A DNA stretch of 64,000 bases from Candidatus Methylopumilus turicensis (GCF_000953015.1 NZ_LN794158.1:682001-746000); one strand, 5' to 3'. Shown: positions 1-10,811, counted from the stretch's first letter. Notes: generated by a model from the sequence alone, not told the origin. A program made the numbers and translations.

Positions 1-73
1 TGCCAGCGATTTTGACGATACCAGCCCCTGCTGGACTCGCTTTTGTATGGTTGATGCGGGATTTGATGGCCAT
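1..73 (-). CDS. Possible 5' end of a gene cut by the window edge
   Basis: On the minus strand an open frame begins with ATG at 73 and runs off the left edge; its first 24 residues start MAIKSR and end VKIAG. The VKIA(G) stretch is the kind of first beta strand seen at the start of carbon-nitrogen hydrolases (nitrilase family), and in many betaproteobacteria a nitrilase-type gene follows the yhdP-like gene on the same strand, as it would here. Only 24 codons are visible, so the family call rests mainly on context. An in-frame start further upstream cannot be excluded. Confidence 0.35.
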   Translation of the reverse strand, partial: MAIKSRINHTKASPAGAGIVKIAG

Positions 74-161
74 GCTGAATTTCCGAGTAAGCGATGTTTG
101 AATGATTTTTTGACATCATACCCGATTTGGCAAATGTTAAATATTTATCAAATTAAAATAA

Positions 162-3100
162 TCACATGCCTAAGGGCGTTGGCGCAGGGGTTTGAGATGG
201 AGATTTGCTATCTTTGGGTGACGCTTTGTCTTGCCCTTTTTCTTGAGGGTTACTCCAAGTGCCGACAATCTCATACTGTGATTCAGCAATTTTATTTAGT
301 GGATCTTTCAATATTTTTTGCGCAATATAAGCAGCGGCGCCCACAGCAGGACCGCCAGCAAATGCGGCCAATGAAAGCGTATCGCTGATGAATGGCTTCA
401 CTTTGACATATAAATGCTGTGTTTCTTTATCAAGATCCGTTTCCCCTTTAATTTCAACTTGGGCCGTTGGACCCTCCATTTTAAAGTTGTCGCTATACAT
501 AACTCCTCGCTCGATATTGACGTCGGCGTTGATTTTGTCAAACGTAAATCCGCTGCTAAATAAGTCTTTAAAGTCCAGGGTTAAACGTCTTGGTAGGTTT
601 TGTAAACTCAACACACTAAAAAGCCTGCCAACGCCCGGCTCTACTTGAAGGATTTGTCCTTTTTTAGCATCGAGATGAAGGTTGCCAGAAAGGTTGGGTA
701 TGTCGAACTCATGTGGACTGCCAGCCCATTTTAATTGGCCTGTGATTTCCGCAGAGCCGCCTTTGATCACGTCGCCAATATCCAGACGCTTTAAGGCCTT
801 ACCCATATCATTGATTTCCCAATTGAAGCGTAACTTGGTATTGGGGCGATTTTTCCAGTTATTCCACTCACCATTGGCATTAATCACACCGTCGGCTGAG
901 GTCATGCGGAGCTTGTCGATTCCCCAGTTGCCAAGCTGCTCTTTCGCCTGGAGCTCCAATCGACCAAACTTTTTCTTACCAATTTCAAAGTTGTCAGCAA
1001 CAATGTCCAGTGCAGGATATTTAAGATTCAATTGTTTTGCGGCAACGTGAGTGCTTGATTTTAGGGCGTCTGGCGTCGGCGATGGGAAGATTAGGTTGGC
1101 AAGGTTGCCACTGATTTTTCCATTACCGTCTTTGTTCCATTTTAAATCGCCAGTGACCTCATCGCTTTTTAAGTTCATGATCCATGCGTTGTCTGCCAAC
1201 CTAGCACTCATTTTAAGTGCATTAATCCGGCGATCAAAAATATCGAGATGTTGGGTAGTGAGCTCAATGCGATTAAGTGTGATGTTGCTATTTGCACTAT
1301 TGTTTGCTGAGCTTGCTGTGGATTTATCCATTTGCGCCAACCACTCATCAATGTCCAAGCTATCAAGCTTCGCGCGAAGTGATAGGCCTTTTTGAGGGCT
1401 TATGTCTGGTGCAACATTAATGCCAATATCGCCTCTTTCGATGGTCGTCATACCATTCTGGGAAGTTCGAATCAGCTTGGCGCTCATGCTTTTACCTAAG
1501 CTAATTTTGATCGCATCTTGTGTTTCATTGATTGGTTTTTTCTCAATCAGCAAAGGCATGGCTTCAGTCATTGTTTTGCCAAGAGGGGCGGGTAGTTTTG
1601 AACTTAACCCAACCAGACTTGAATGAATGGTGACTTCTGATTGATTGTTCTGAATCTTGGCTCTCGCTACCCATTCTGTACTTCCCGAAATAGTGCTTGG
1701 CAAAAGATGTTCAAATGACTTTCTAAAGCCCGCATCGGTTAGTCGGCCATGCGCTGCAATTTGAATAGCATGGCTTTTGTCTGTGTTAATGCTAAATACC
1801 GCTGGCGCACCATAAGCAAAAGTATTGACGTTATTGGCATTAATCGACGACTCGGTAAACTCAACTGTTCCATTGAGTTTCGTGAGTTCAGGAATGCTAT
1901 CACTGAGCATGCTGCCATTCGTGATCGCATATATTCCCTTCACTTTGGTGGCATCGCTGTGGTTGAGCGGAATGTGAAGATTGAGGGTGAGCTTACCAGC
2001 CCCTGATGTTTTGAGTGACTCAGTAAATCCACCCGCCAACTTTGCAATCGGGCTGGCATTGATAAACTTTACGCCTTCATTCATCGGACTTTGTAATTCG
2101 CCCACAATATCGAGCACATTTTCATCCGCTTCCAAATCTGGAATCGTGATTTTGGCTTTTTTAATTTCATTACCAAACAGGTGGCCAGCATTGGCGTTTA
2201 ACTCCATGCGCTTGCCTTCAAACAACATGGCAAGTTGAATGCCTTCTACTTTAGGCCAACCATCGGTGTAGTCCAATACCGCATCTTTGAGGTTCGCAGT
2301 GACTTTAAAAATGCCTTTTTTACCTTGGTCAAAGGGGTAGTCTTTAAGATCACCCTTAATTCTGACATTCACGTCTTCACCCTTGCCAGACAGGATCGAC
2401 TTATCAAGCCATGCGACGGTATCTTGGTTAATGACGGATGGATAGTAAAATCGACCATATTGAAGATCGACTTTATTGACATGACCCGTTAAGTCTAAAA
2501 AGTGCTTTTGCGCGCCATCAGAATTAAAGCTCGCATCAACTTCGGCATCTAAGTGCGGATTTTTAAGCGCAAGACGCTTGACCGCAATCGCAATATTTTT
2601 ATCCTTCAATTGCCAGTCAATTTCGCCTGTTAATTTGTCAGCAGGTAATGGCCAGCGCAGCACGGGCGCAAAATTAAGTGCTGCTGAGGTTGTATTGAGT
2701 GTCAATTTTCCTTGCGATTGGTCAAGTGCTACTTTGCCCGATAAGTTGGTAAAGCCAGGTAAGTCATATGTTGCGTAAGGGAGCACACTTAAGCCTGAGA
2801 AATCTGCGCTTAGTGCATATTTTGGGAGCGTTTCCCCCTTGCTTAGCCAGCTAAGGTGAAGGTTGCTTAGCTTGCCCAGTGGCGCTGTTTCGTTCAAAGT
2901 CTGCGTGATATTGGAGGGCAAAGTAAAGTAGGGCGTCAGTTTGTTTAAAGTCTCAAGTTGAATCTCGTCAAGCAATACATCGCCATGTACCGTTTTTTCT
3001 TGTTGAAGACCGCGCTCACGGATTGAAAACTTACCGCTACGCATATTCAAATCATCCGCGGTGACAATCTTAATGCTTTCACCTTGAATTTCTTGACCAT

Positions 3101-4034
3101 CTGCGTGGCGTATCCATTTGAGAAAGCCAGCAAGATGATTGAAGGAGTTTTCAACGCCGTTATAAGGTAATCGCGTGACCACCTTATCGAGCGCAAGCAC
3201 TGTTGATAAGCTTTCTATTTGGCTGTCTGCAAACTCAAGCCAAAGTTGGGCAGCCCCTTTGCCTTCTCGTAAATCAAATGGATAGTCTAACCAATTCCGC
3301 CACGCCGCAATGTCAGTTCCTTCAATTTTTGCATAGAGTGTGCCGTGCCATTGATCAAGTTTGGCCACATCATGACCAAACACTTTACCTCGAATGTCGA
3401 TAGGCTTGGATGTGCCTGCAGAGGGCGTGGCACGCAAGCTGAATGCATGTCGCCCACGAAAACCATCCCATGCAGGGTTTTCAAGTTGTAAATTGAGTTT
3501 ATCGAGGTTGAGTGCAGGCGCGCCGCGCATGTCGTCTTGCCAAACAATATTGGCATCAATGACATTCACTTTGGCTTGGCTGAGCAACCAATTAGGAAAC
3601 GCTGGTTTTGATGGCCCATTCATCGAAACGCCTGCAACATACACGGTGCCATCTTTTTCACGGCGAATAGTTAGTTCTGGCTGATAAATAGAAAAAGAGG
3701 CAAGTCGAGGCTCAAGCAGAAGAATACTGGTCCACGAAAGGCTGCCTTCAATGTGGGTTAAACTCAAGGCAACACGATTTTGCTGATCGTAAATGTCCAC
3801 ATTAAACACAGAAATATGCGGATTTAAGCCGTCCCAATTTGCGTAGATATTGCCGATAACGACCTTTTGGCCAAGCACTTCTGAAATGCTTTGAACAATC
3901 TTAGGTTTGTAATCATCAATATGCGGAAGCACGAAAAATCGCAATCCGATGATCGAGAGCACACCTAGAAACACTAGTGTTCCTAACGCGATACACGCAG
4001 CTCGATAAGACCAGATAAGCGATTTTTTAATCAT
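162..4034 (-). CDS. yhdP: YhdP-family AsmA-like envelope protein
   Basis: A 1290-residue protein with one N-terminal membrane anchor (roughly residues 8-34, hydrophobic, preceded by basic residues) followed by a very long, beta-rich extracytoplasmic region, ending in a Pro/Ser/Lys-rich tail. Length, single anchor and the N-terminal region (VVIGNIYANWDGL near residue 58) fit the YhdP/TIGR02099 family of AsmA-like proteins. These are thought to bridge inner and outer membranes and move phospholipids; in E. coli YhdP supports the permeability barrier. The start ATG at 4034 is the first in frame and places the anchor at the extreme N terminus. The gene stands alone on its strand, divergent from the ABC-F gene. 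No cysteine-rich or enzymatic motif is visible. Confidence 0.85.
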   Translation of the reverse strand: MIKKSLIWSYRAACIALGTLVFLGVLSIIGLRFFVLPHIDDYKPKIVQSISEVLGQKVVIGNIYANWDGLNPHISVFNVDIYDQQNRVALSLTHIEGSLSWTSILLLEPRLASFSIYQPELTIRREKDGTVYVAGVSMNGPSKPAFPNWLLSQAKVNVIDANIVWQDDMRGAPALNLDKLNLQLENPAWDGFRGRHAFSLRATPSAGTSKPIDIRGKVFGHDVAKLDQWHGTLYAKIEGTDIAAWRNWLDYPFDLREGKGAAQLWLEFADSQIESLSTVLALDKVVTRLPYNGVENSFNHLAGFLKWIRHADGQEIQGESIKIVTADDLNMRSGKFSIRERGLQQEKTVHGDVLLDEIQLETLNKLTPYFTLPSNITQTLNETAPLGKLSNLHLSWLSKGETLPKYALSADFSGLSVLPYATYDLPGFTNLSGKVALDQSQGKLTLNTTSAALNFAPVLRWPLPADKLTGEIDWQLKDKNIAIAVKRLALKNPHLDAEVDASFNSDGAQKHFLDLTGHVNKVDLQYGRFYYPSVINQDTVAWLDKSILSGKGEDVNVRIKGDLKDYPFDQGKKGIFKVTANLKDAVLDYTDGWPKVEGIQLAMLFEGKRMELNANAGHLFGNEIKKAKITIPDLEADENVLDIVGELQSPMNEGVKFINASPIAKLAGGFTESLKTSGAGKLTLNLHIPLNHSDATKVKGIYAITNGSMLSDSIPELTKLNGTVEFTESSINANNVNTFAYGAPAVFSINTDKSHAIQIAAHGRLTDAGFRKSFEHLLPSTISGSTEWVARAKIQNNQSEVTIHSSLVGLSSKLPAPLGKTMTEAMPLLIEKKPINETQDAIKISLGKSMSAKLIRTSQNGMTTIERGDIGINVAPDISPQKGLSLRAKLDSLDIDEWLAQMDKSTASSANNSANSNITLNRIELTTQHLDIFDRRINALKMSARLADNAWIMNLKSDEVTGDLKWNKDGNGKISGNLANLIFPSPTPDALKSSTHVAAKQLNLKYPALDIVADNFEIGKKKFGRLELQAKEQLGNWGIDKLRMTSADGVINANGEWNNWKNRPNTKLRFNWEINDMGKALKRLDIGDVIKGGSAEITGQLKWAGSPHEFDIPNLSGNLHLDAKKGQILQVEPGVGRLFSVLSLQNLPRRLTLDFKDLFSSGFTFDKINADVNIERGVMYSDNFKMEGPTAQVEIKGETDLDKETQHLYVKVKPFISDTLSLAAFAGGPAVGAAAYIAQKILKDPLNKIAESQYEIVGTWSNPQEKGQDKASPKDSKSPSQTPAPTPLGM

Positions 4035-4250
4035 TCATTTATATTCTAATAATGGTTGAATTGGGAGCGCGCCGTTTGATTGGCTAGGCTTTTTATTCAC
4101 AAGCCATATTCTACTATATGCAGTGCTTTAGTATCTGTTACTTATCGAACAAACAAATGATGCGATGCGCTTAGATGCTTTAGAATAACGCCTTTGTTAA
4201 AAGTTGGCTGACGTGAAGCTTAGAGATTCACGTTAAAGAGAAAGGTAAGT
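4035..4250. other. Divergent intergenic region between yhdP and the ABC-F gene
   Basis: This AT-rich stretch must hold both divergent promoters, but I see no convincing -35/-10 pair. A 7-bp inverted repeat (ACGTGAA at 4211-4217, TTCACGT at 4227-4233) sits just ahead of the purine-rich ribosome site of the downstream gene, so it would form a small hairpin in its leader. Confidence 0.4.
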
Positions 4251-6161
4251 TTGATTCAATTCAAAAATCTCACGTTAACGCGTGGTGTTAAAGTGCTGAT
4301 TGAAGGCGCTTCATTGCAGCTTCATCCAGGCCATAAGGTTGGTTTGACTGGCGCAAACGGTGCGGGTAAATCAAGCTTATTTGCCATGTTGCGTGGTGAG
4401 TTACATCCTGAGCATGGCGATTTGGAAATGCCGCCTAATTGGGTCATTGCCCACGTCGCCCAAGAAACGCCAGCGTTATCCCAAGAAGCCATAGAATTTA
4501 CCCTTGATGGTGACGTTGAATTGCGCGCCATTGAAAACGCTTTGGTTGAAGCGGAAGCCAAACATGAAGGCGAAAAAATAGGCGAGCTACATGCACGCTT
4601 TAGTGAAATTGGCGGCTACTCAGCGCTCGCGCGAGCCGCTGAGCTGCTTGATGGTTTAGGATTTAAGAATGCAGACTTAAGTCGTCCAGTGTCTGACTTT
4701 TCAGGTGGCTGGCGCGTGCGTTTGAATTTAGCGCGCGCCTTGATGTGCCGTTCAGATTTGCTTTTGCTGGATGAGCCGACTAACCATCTAGACTTGGATG
4801 CGGTGATTTGGCTGGAGACTTGGCTTAAGGATTATCGCGGTACGCTCGTGCTGATTTCCCATGATCGAGATTTCTTAGATGCGATTGTGAATCACATCGC
4901 GCACATCGAACAGCAGCACCTCACGCTTTACAAAGGCGGTTATTCAGACTTTGAGCGTCAACGTGCCGAACGTCTCTCTCAGCAACAATCCATGTATGAG
5001 CGTCAACAGCGCAACGTCGCGCACTTGCAAAGCTATATTGAACGCTTCCGCGCCAAAGCAACTAAAGCTCGCCAGGCGCAGAGCCGCATTAAAGCGCTTG
5101 AGCGCATGGAAATGATTTCAGCAGCGCACATTGATACGCCGTTTGATTTTAGCTTTAGAGAAATGCAGAACGTGCCAGATCCATTGCTAGTGCTCGACGA
5201 CGTGAGTGTCGGCTATGGCGATACCACCATTCTTAGCAAAATAGAGCTGGCTTTACGACCAGGTGAGCGACTTGGTTTGCTAGGCCGCAACGGTGCGGGT
5301 AAATCTACGCTGATTAAGCTCCTCGCAAGCGAGCTGGCCATGAAATCAGGTAAGCGGGTTGAAGGCAAAGACTTAAAGATAGGCTACTTTGCCCAGCATC
5401 AACTTGAGCAGCTTCGCCTAGATGAGTCGCCTCTTGAGCATATGCAAAAGTTAGACCCCGAAACCCGCGAACAAGAGCATCGTAATTATTTGGGCGGTTT
5501 TGATTTTAAGGGTGACATGGCAAGCTCGCCATGTGGGCCGTTCTCGGGTGGTGAGAAATCTCGCTTGGCTTTGGCTTTGCTGATTTGGACGCGTCCGAAT
5601 TTACTATTGCTGGATGAGCCGACCAACCATTTGGATTTGGAAATGCGCCATGCACTCACGGTTGCTTTGCAAGAGTATCAAGGCGGCGTGGTGATTGTGT
5701 CGCATGATAGAGCAATGCTCAGAGCGACTTGCGACAAATTTATGCTAGTTGCACACGGCAAAGCCGAAGTGTTTGATGGTGACTTGGATGATTATAAAGA
5801 TTGGCTCAATGCGCAAAAGCTCGCCGATAAACAGAGCTTGGAATCAAGCAAAGAGGTGCCAGCATCATCCAATAAAGTAGAACGTGCACAAAGTAAGGCT
5901 GATCGGCAAGCGCGGATTACTGAGCGTCGGCCTTTACTTAAAGAGACCGAGCAGATTGAAGCCAATATGGCGAAGTGGGAGCAAGATAAAACTGCTTTAG
6001 ATACCAAGTTGGCTGACCCTGATTTATACAGCCAGAGCGATAAAAGCATTTTGCAAGACTTGCTCAAACGGCAAGCTGAACTGGTTCAACAATTAGCAAC
6101 GGCAGAGATGCGCTGGCTAGAGCTGCAAGAAATGTTAGAAGCGTTGCCAGCAATCCAATAA
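4251..6161 (+). CDS. ABC-F family ATPase, YheS-like
   Basis: A 636-residue soluble protein with two ABC cassettes in tandem and no membrane segment, the ABC-F plan. Cassette 1 has Walker A GANGAGKS at residues 34-41, a signature DFSGGW and Walker B LLLLDEPTNHLDLD. Cassette 2 has GRNGAGKST at about residue 345, signature FSGGEKSRLALAL and LLLLDEPTNHLDLE. Between them is the charged helical linker (about residues 230-290) that in ABC-F proteins reaches toward the ribosomal peptidyl-transferase centre. A charged, probably coiled-coil C-terminal tail follows residue 520. Length and layout match YheS (about 637 residues), a translation factor, rather than a transporter. The start is TTG at 4251, preceded by GAGAAAGG. 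The next gene begins 30 nt later and may be cotranscribed. Confidence 0.9.
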   Translation: MIQFKNLTLTRGVKVLIEGASLQLHPGHKVGLTGANGAGKSSLFAMLRGELHPEHGDLEMPPNWVIAHVAQETPALSQEAIEFTLDGDVELRAIENALVEAEAKHEGEKIGELHARFSEIGGYSALARAAELLDGLGFKNADLSRPVSDFSGGWRVRLNLARALMCRSDLLLLDEPTNHLDLDAVIWLETWLKDYRGTLVLISHDRDFLDAIVNHIAHIEQQHLTLYKGGYSDFERQRAERLSQQQSMYERQQRNVAHLQSYIERFRAKATKARQAQSRIKALERMEMISAAHIDTPFDFSFREMQNVPDPLLVLDDVSVGYGDTTILSKIELALRPGERLGLLGRNGAGKSTLIKLLASELAMKSGKRVEGKDLKIGYFAQHQLEQLRLDESPLEHMQKLDPETREQEHRNYLGGFDFKGDMASSPCGPFSGGEKSRLALALLIWTRPNLLLLDEPTNHLDLEMRHALTVALQEYQGGVVIVSHDRAMLRATCDKFMLVAHGKAEVFDGDLDDYKDWLNAQKLADKQSLESSKEVPASSNKVERAQSKADRQARITERRPLLKETEQIEANMAKWEQDKTALDTKLADPDLYSQSDKSILQDLLKRQAELVQQLATAEMRWLELQEMLEALPAIQ

Positions 6162-6191
6162 AACAACTTAATTGAAGATAGAGAACGAAAA

Positions 6192-6767
6192 ATGGCAGAC
6201 CAACAATCTACAAACCAATATTCAAAAAACTTAAGCCTGCTACACGCACTTTGTTTGGCGGAAGGGCGCACGGAACATGATGCACCGCTCAGCAGTAATT
6301 TGGAAGATTACGATCCAGTCAAAGCAGCGAGTTATTTGGCGTGTTACATCACTGCCAAAGCGATTAAAGAAGCTTCGCGTTCGCCAGCCGATGAGCGTTA
6401 TGACAACTTCGACATGCTCAGCGTTTATCAAGCATTTGCTTTGATGGTTTACGCCTATTTGGTCTTGCCGTTAGGTGCTGAGGATGTGGTGGCAGATTTA
6501 GAACAAGATCAAATCGTGATTGCTAAATCCCTTTTTGCAGAACTGACGAACGAAGAATTAGCGGATATTGTGGAATCTGGCATGCGTAAATTCCATTTGA
6601 TTGGCGATGCGGATGCTGAACATTGGACGCATTTCCGTGAAGATTTTGATAAAGCCGTGATTGCTTTCTTGGTGGCAGGCACTGATGACGCGGCGCCGTT
6701 TGAAAAAGAGGAGCTGATTCCTGTGTTGGGTGCTTTTTTGAGTATGCTATGTGAGGCGTTTGCTTAA
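6192..6767 (+). CDS. Uncharacterised acidic protein
   Basis: I do not recognise this 191-residue protein. It is acidic, has no signal peptide or clear transmembrane segment, and appears mainly helical, with alternating Asp/Glu-rich and Ala/Leu-rich stretches. Around residues 75-100 there is a more hydrophobic part (FALMVYAYLVLPLG), probably buried helix. ATG at 6192 follows GAGAACGAAAA. It lies 30 nt behind the ABC-F gene and its stop is 12 nt from the stop of the convergent YchJ-like gene. Codon use resembles the neighbours, so it is probably a genuine family-restricted gene. Confidence 0.7.
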   Translation: MADQQSTNQYSKNLSLLHALCLAEGRTEHDAPLSSNLEDYDPVKAASYLACYITAKAIKEASRSPADERYDNFDMLSVYQAFALMVYAYLVLPLGAEDVVADLEQDQIVIAKSLFAELTNEELADIVESGMRKFHLIGDADAEHWTHFREDFDKAVIAFLVAGTDDAAPFEKEELIPVLGAFLSMLCEAFA

Positions 6768-6779
6768 CGATTTCTTTAG

Positions 6780-7169
6780 TTACTCTTGAAACTCGCCATC
6801 CACGTAATACCAACGCCTAGCAATGCGTCTAAATTGGCTAATTTCGTGGAGTTTTTCGGCTTTGCCATTTTCCTTGTAGCTGGCAATAAACTCGACAATG
6901 GCTTGGTCATCATTAGGATCAAAGCGCTTTACTTCGAGCCCTAGCCATTTGGTGCGGTCGTTGGCTAGGTTCAGATATTTGGGTCTAGTGTTCGGGTGCC
7001 AAGTGTTGAGTAAATATTCCTCTAAACCCAACACATAAGCACTATAGCGAGAGCGCATCAGCTTTTCAGCGTTGGGTGCGTCATTGCTTAGGTGGTAAGG
7101 CTCGCAGCAGTCTTGATAAAGCGAGCCGCTATCGCATGGGCAATCAATTCTGATCACGGGTTTTGGCAT
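6780..7169 (-). CDS. YchJ-like (UPF0225) SEC-C motif protein
   Basis: A 129-residue protein. Its N terminus carries a cysteine cluster, CPCDSGSLYQDCC (residues 10-22), the SEC-C zinc-binding pattern CxC...CC (position 1 of the CxC at residue 10). It is followed by PYH and then MRSRYSAYVLGLEEYLL and TWHP, a hallmark stretch of the YchJ/UPF0225 family with its NTF2-like C-terminal fold. The molecular function is unknown. It reads in the same direction as prfC, whose stop codon lies 18 nt downstream of its start side, but the two coding regions do not overlap: this gene is downstream of prfC and may share its transcript. Confidence 0.85.
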   Translation of the reverse strand: MPKPVIRIDCPCDSGSLYQDCCEPYHLSNDAPNAEKLMRSRYSAYVLGLEEYLLNTWHPNTRPKYLNLANDRTKWLGLEVKRFDPNDDQAIVEFIASYKENGKAEKLHEISQFRRIARRWYYVDGEFQE

Positions 7170-7187
7170 GTTGTTATTAGCAGTCGC

Positions 7188-8768
7188 TTAAGCAATCTCG
7201 CGTGTTTCACAAAATTGAATGTCTGGGTAACGCTCTTGTGCCATTTGTAAGTTCACGCGATTTGGTGCGAGATACACATAATCATCCGCGCTATCAAGCC
7301 CCACGTTAAAGCCATATTTGTCAGCGATGGCTTTTAGATCAGCGTCGCTGCCTTTTAACCAGCGTGTCGTGTGGCAATCATATGGCTCAAATATCATGTC
7401 AACGCCATATTCGTGCTCTAGACGGTGCGCCACCACCTCAAATTGCAAAATACCAACAGCGCCCAAAATCAAATCATTCGAGAGGAGTGGGCGGAATAAC
7501 TGCGCTGCGCCTTCTTCCGATAGTTGCTTGAGGCCGATTTGTAATTGCTTCATCTTCATCGGGTTTTTAATACGTGCACGGCGGAAAAATTCAGGGGCGA
7601 AAGAAGGGATGCCAATGAATTTTAAGTTCTCACTTTCAGTGAAAGTATCGCCGAGTTTGATTGTGCCGTGGTTAGGAATACCGATAATATCGCCAGAGTA
7701 TGCCTCGTCCATCGTAGTACGATCTTGCGCCATAAAGGTAATCGCATTGTTGACGGAGATTTGTTTGCCTGTGGCCACTTGTTTGATTTTCATGCCACGT
7801 TCAAAGCGACCTGAACATACCCGCAAGAACGCAATACGGTCACGGTGTTTTGGATCCATATTGGCTTGAATCTTGAACACAAAGCCAGAAAACTTGGCTT
7901 CGTTCGGCGCTACTTCGCGTGTCGCAGTTTTGCGGGCTAATGGGGCAGGGGATAACTCAACCACCGCATCTAATAGCGATTGCACACCAAAGTTGTTAAT
8001 ACCTGAGCCAAAAAACACAGGCGTTTGTTTGCCGCTTAAATAGCGCTCTTTATTAAAGGTGTTTGACGCGCCGCGAACTAACTCAACGTCCACGCGTAGC
8101 TCTTCTGCTTGGCGACCAAGTAACTCATCTAGGCGCGGATTATCCAAGCCCTCAATCACTTCAGAAGTCCCTTTTTCAGCGCGAGGGTCAAAGAATGAAA
8201 CCACATCATTGTATAAGTGATATACACCGCGGAAGCCCTTGCCCATGCCAATCGGCCAAGTCATTGGCGCACATTCCATGCCTAATGTAGATTCAATTTC
8301 ATCTAAGAGTTCAATGGGTGGACGGCTTTCGCGGTCTAGTTTGTTGATGAAGGTAATAATAGGCGTATCGCGCATACGGCAGACATTGAGCAACTTGATG
8401 GTCTGCGTCTCAACACCATTCACTGAGTCAATCACCATCACCGCAGAATCCACTGCGGTTAAAGTGCGGTAAGTATCTTCAGAGAAGTCATCATGGCCTG
8501 GGGTATCCAGCAAATTAATCATGTGGTCGCGGTATGGAAACTGCATCACTGATGAAGTCACCGAGATACCACGTTGTTTCTCTAGCTCCATCCAGTCAGA
8601 TGTCGCATGGCGCGCAGCTTTACGCCCACGCACTTCGCCTGCGACTTGAATCGCGCCACCGAACCATAATAGTTTTTCGGTGAGCGTCGTTTTACCCGCA
8701 TCAGGATGTGAAATAATGGCAAAGGTGCGACGGCGGGTAATTTCTTCTGGTAAGGATGACATGGCCAA
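7188..8768 (-). CDS. prfC: Peptide chain release factor 3
   Basis: A 526-residue translational GTPase. The G1 loop SHPDAGKTT (about residues 20-28), G3 DTPGHDDF (about 90) and G4 NKLDR (about 144) are intact, and the N terminus ([18 protein letters not shown]) is typical of RF3. The G2 region includes [14 protein letters not shown]. Length matches the family (about 525-530). RF3 recycles RF1/RF2 from the ribosome after stop-codon recognition and helps quality control. The ATG at 8768 is the first good start. A terminator-like hairpin belonging to acs separates it from the upstream acs gene, so it probably has its own promoter in the short gap or depends on read-through. Confidence 0.96.
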   Translation of the reverse strand: MAMSSLPEEITRRRTFAIISHPDAGKTTLTEKLLWFGGAIQVAGEVRGRKAARHATSDWMELEKQRGISVTSSVMQFPYRDHMINLLDTPGHDDFSEDTYRTLTAVDSAVMVIDSVNGVETQTIKLLNVCRMRDTPIITFINKLDRESRPPIELLDEIESTLGMECAPMTWPIGMGKGFRGVYHLYNDVVSFFDPRAEKGTSEVIEGLDNPRLDELLGRQAEELRVDVELVRGASNTFNKERYLSGKQTPVFFGSGINNFGVQSLLDAVVELSPAPLARKTATREVAPNEAKFSGFVFKIQANMDPKHRDRIAFLRVCSGRFERGMKIKQVATGKQISVNNAITFMAQDRTTMDEAYSGDIIGIPNHGTIKLGDTFTESENLKFIGIPSFAPEFFRRARIKNPMKMKQLQIGLKQLSEEGAAQLFRPLLSNDLILGAVGILQFEVVAHRLEHEYGVDMIFEPYDCHTTRWLKGSDADLKAIADKYGFNVGLDSADDYVYLAPNRVNLQMAQERYPDIQFCETREIA

Positions 8769-8780
8769 AATCTAGAGTCG

Positions 8781-8812
8781 AAAAAAGCGCTATTCTATCC
8801 GAAATAGCGCTT
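8781..8812 (-). terminator. Rho-independent terminator behind acs
   Basis: A perfect 10-bp inverted repeat, AAGCGCTATT at 8785-8794 and AATAGCGCTT at 8803-8812, with an 8-nt loop. On the minus strand the hairpin is followed by six T, so it terminates transcription coming from acs. Confidence 0.8.
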
Positions 8813-8846
8813 AATCCGAAGGTAAAGCTAGGTTTGCTTGTGCTAG

Positions 8847-10811
8847 TTAAACGATAGGTTGTTTAAGTTGTTCCAAAATCGCGGGATTATCAAGGGTAGA
8901 AATATCCGAAGTAATTTCTTCGCCTCTCGCCAAGCTACGCAATAAGCGGCGCATGATTTTGCCTGAACGTGTTTTAGGTAAATTGTCACCAAAGCGGATT
9001 TCATCCGGTTTAGCAATCGGACCAATCTCTTTGCCTACCCACTCGCGCAGTTCAGCCACAATCTTCTTGGCCGCTTCGCCTTCTGGGCGGGCGCCTTTAA
9101 GTACCACGTAGGCGACAATAGATTCGCCTTTGATTTCATGCGGTTTACCCACAATCGCCGCTTCAGCAACTAATGGATTGGCGACTAAAGCAGATTCAAT
9201 CTCCATCGTGCCGAGACGATGGCCTGATACGTTCAGCACATCATCAATACGCCCCATAATCCAGTAGTAGCCGTCATCATCACGGTGCGCTGAGTCGCCG
9301 GCGAGATAAAGGCCATTAAGCTCTTCTGGGAAATAAGATTTTTTAAAGCGTTCAGGGTTGCCCCAGATAGTGCGGATCATGGAAGGCCAAGGTTTTTTAG
9401 CAACAAGCAAGCCGCCGCCGGTGCCTTCAATATGGGTGCCATCTTCGTGAACAATATCCATCATGATGCCAGGGAGCGGCATCGTGCATGAGCCCGGTTT
9501 GGCATCAATCGCACCAGGAAGAGGCGCTAACATGTGCGCGCCCGTTTCGGTTTGCCACCAAGTATCCACAATCGGGCAACGCTCATTCCCCACCACTGTG
9601 TGATACCACATCCAAGCTTCTGGGTTGATTGGTTCACCCACGGTGCCGAGCAAACGTAAGCTTGAAAGATCGTATTGTTTAGGTAAGTCGCCGCCTAATT
9701 TAATGAGGGAGCGAATCGCTGTTGGCGCTGTGTAAAACACGCTAACTTTGTGTTTTTCTATCATTTGCCAGAAGCGGCCAGCATCCGGGTAAGTGGGGAT
9801 GCCTTCGAAAATGACTTGTGTTGCACCTAGTGATAATGGGCCATAGGCGACATAGCTGTGACCAGTAATCCAGCCCACATCTGCGGTACACCAAAAAACG
9901 TCATTCTCTTTGTAATCGAACACCCATTTGATGCTCATCAAGGCGCCTAGTAAATAGCCGCCTGTAGAATGTTGTACACCTTTAGGGGTGCCGGTGGAGC
10001 CTGAGGTGTAAAGGATAAATAATGGGTGCTCTGCGTTGACCCATGTTGGTTCACACACGTCAGATGCTTTGCTTTCTAAGTCTTGCCACCAAAGGTCACG
10101 GCCTTCAGTCCAAGCGACTTTAGATTTTGTGCGTTGGCACACGATGACTTTGGTCACCGCCTCACAGCCGCCTAAAGCCAACGCTTCATCCACGGCGGTT
10201 TTAAGCACAACAGCTTTACCGCCGCGCATGCCAGCATCGGCCGTGATGACTAATTTAGCACCAACGTCGGTAATGCGTTCGTGCAGACTTTTGGCTGAGA
10301 AGCCACCAAACACGACTGAATGAATAGCGCCAACACGTGCACAAGCTTGCATGGCAACGACCGCTTCAATGCCCATCGGTAAGTAAATAATCACGCGGTC
10401 GCCTAAAGTGATGCCTTGGTCTTTCAGTGCATTGGCAAAACGGCAAACACGTTGGTGTAATTGTTGGTATGTGAGCTTAGTAACTGAGCCGTCGTCTGCT
10501 TCAAAAATAATCGCAGTTTTGTCGCCTTTAGTCGCAAGGTGGCGGTCGATACAGTTGTATGAGGCGTTGAGTTCGCCGTCATGAAACCAGCGGTAAAAAG
10601 GGGCCTTACTTTCATCTAAAATTTGGGTGAAGGGCTTGTGCCAGTCAAGTTCAGTGTTGGCTAGGTTGCCCCAAAAGCCTGTGTAATCTTGCTCGGCTTG
10701 TTGGCACAAGGCCTTATAAGCGGCTAATCCAGAAACAGTGGCGTTTTGTTTGAATGCCGGAATGGGCGCAAATACCCGATTTTCCGTGAGCACAGACTCG
10801 ATTGATGACAT
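8847..10811 (-). CDS. acs: Acetyl-CoA synthetase (AMP-forming)
   Basis: A 654-residue adenylate-forming enzyme. It makes acetyl-CoA from acetate, ATP and CoA in the cytoplasm. Visible motifs are the phosphate-binding loop [11 protein letters not shown] near residue 266, DTWWQTETG near 412 and the C-terminal lysine motif [11 protein letters not shown] with the catalytic, acetylation-prone lysine at about residue 618. Length matches the Acs family (about 650). In a C1 specialist it may serve acetate assimilation or scavenging. The start ATG at 10811 has GGGGGAAA just upstream as a strong ribosome site. It is divergent from glnE with a 141-nt shared promoter region. A terminator lies behind it. 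Confidence 0.96.
   Translation of the reverse strand: MSSIESVLTENRVFAPIPAFKQNATVSGLAAYKALCQQAEQDYTGFWGNLANTELDWHKPFTQILDESKAPFYRWFHDGELNASYNCIDRHLATKGDKTAIIFEADDGSVTKLTYQQLHQRVCRFANALKDQGITLGDRVIIYLPMGIEAVVAMQACARVGAIHSVVFGGFSAKSLHERITDVGAKLVITADAGMRGGKAVVLKTAVDEALALGGCEAVTKVIVCQRTKSKVAWTEGRDLWWQDLESKASDVCEPTWVNAEHPLFILYTSGSTGTPKGVQHSTGGYLLGALMSIKWVFDYKENDVFWCTADVGWITGHSYVAYGPLSLGATQVIFEGIPTYPDAGRFWQMIEKHKVSVFYTAPTAIRSLIKLGGDLPKQYDLSSLRLLGTVGEPINPEAWMWYHTVVGNERCPIVDTWWQTETGAHMLAPLPGAIDAKPGSCTMPLPGIMMDIVHEDGTHIEGTGGGLLVAKKPWPSMIRTIWGNPERFKKSYFPEELNGLYLAGDSAHRDDDGYYWIMGRIDDVLNVSGHRLGTMEIESALVANPLVAEAAIVGKPHEIKGESIVAYVVLKGARPEGEAAKKIVAELREWVGKEIGPIAKPDEIRFGDNLPKTRSGKIMRRLLRSLARGEEITSDISTLDNPAILEQLKQPIV

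Noticed and set aside
47-388. Plus-strand frame of 113 codons at the left edge
   Set aside because: It lies antisense to the end of yhdP and across its downstream gap, with no ribosome site or recognisable domain.
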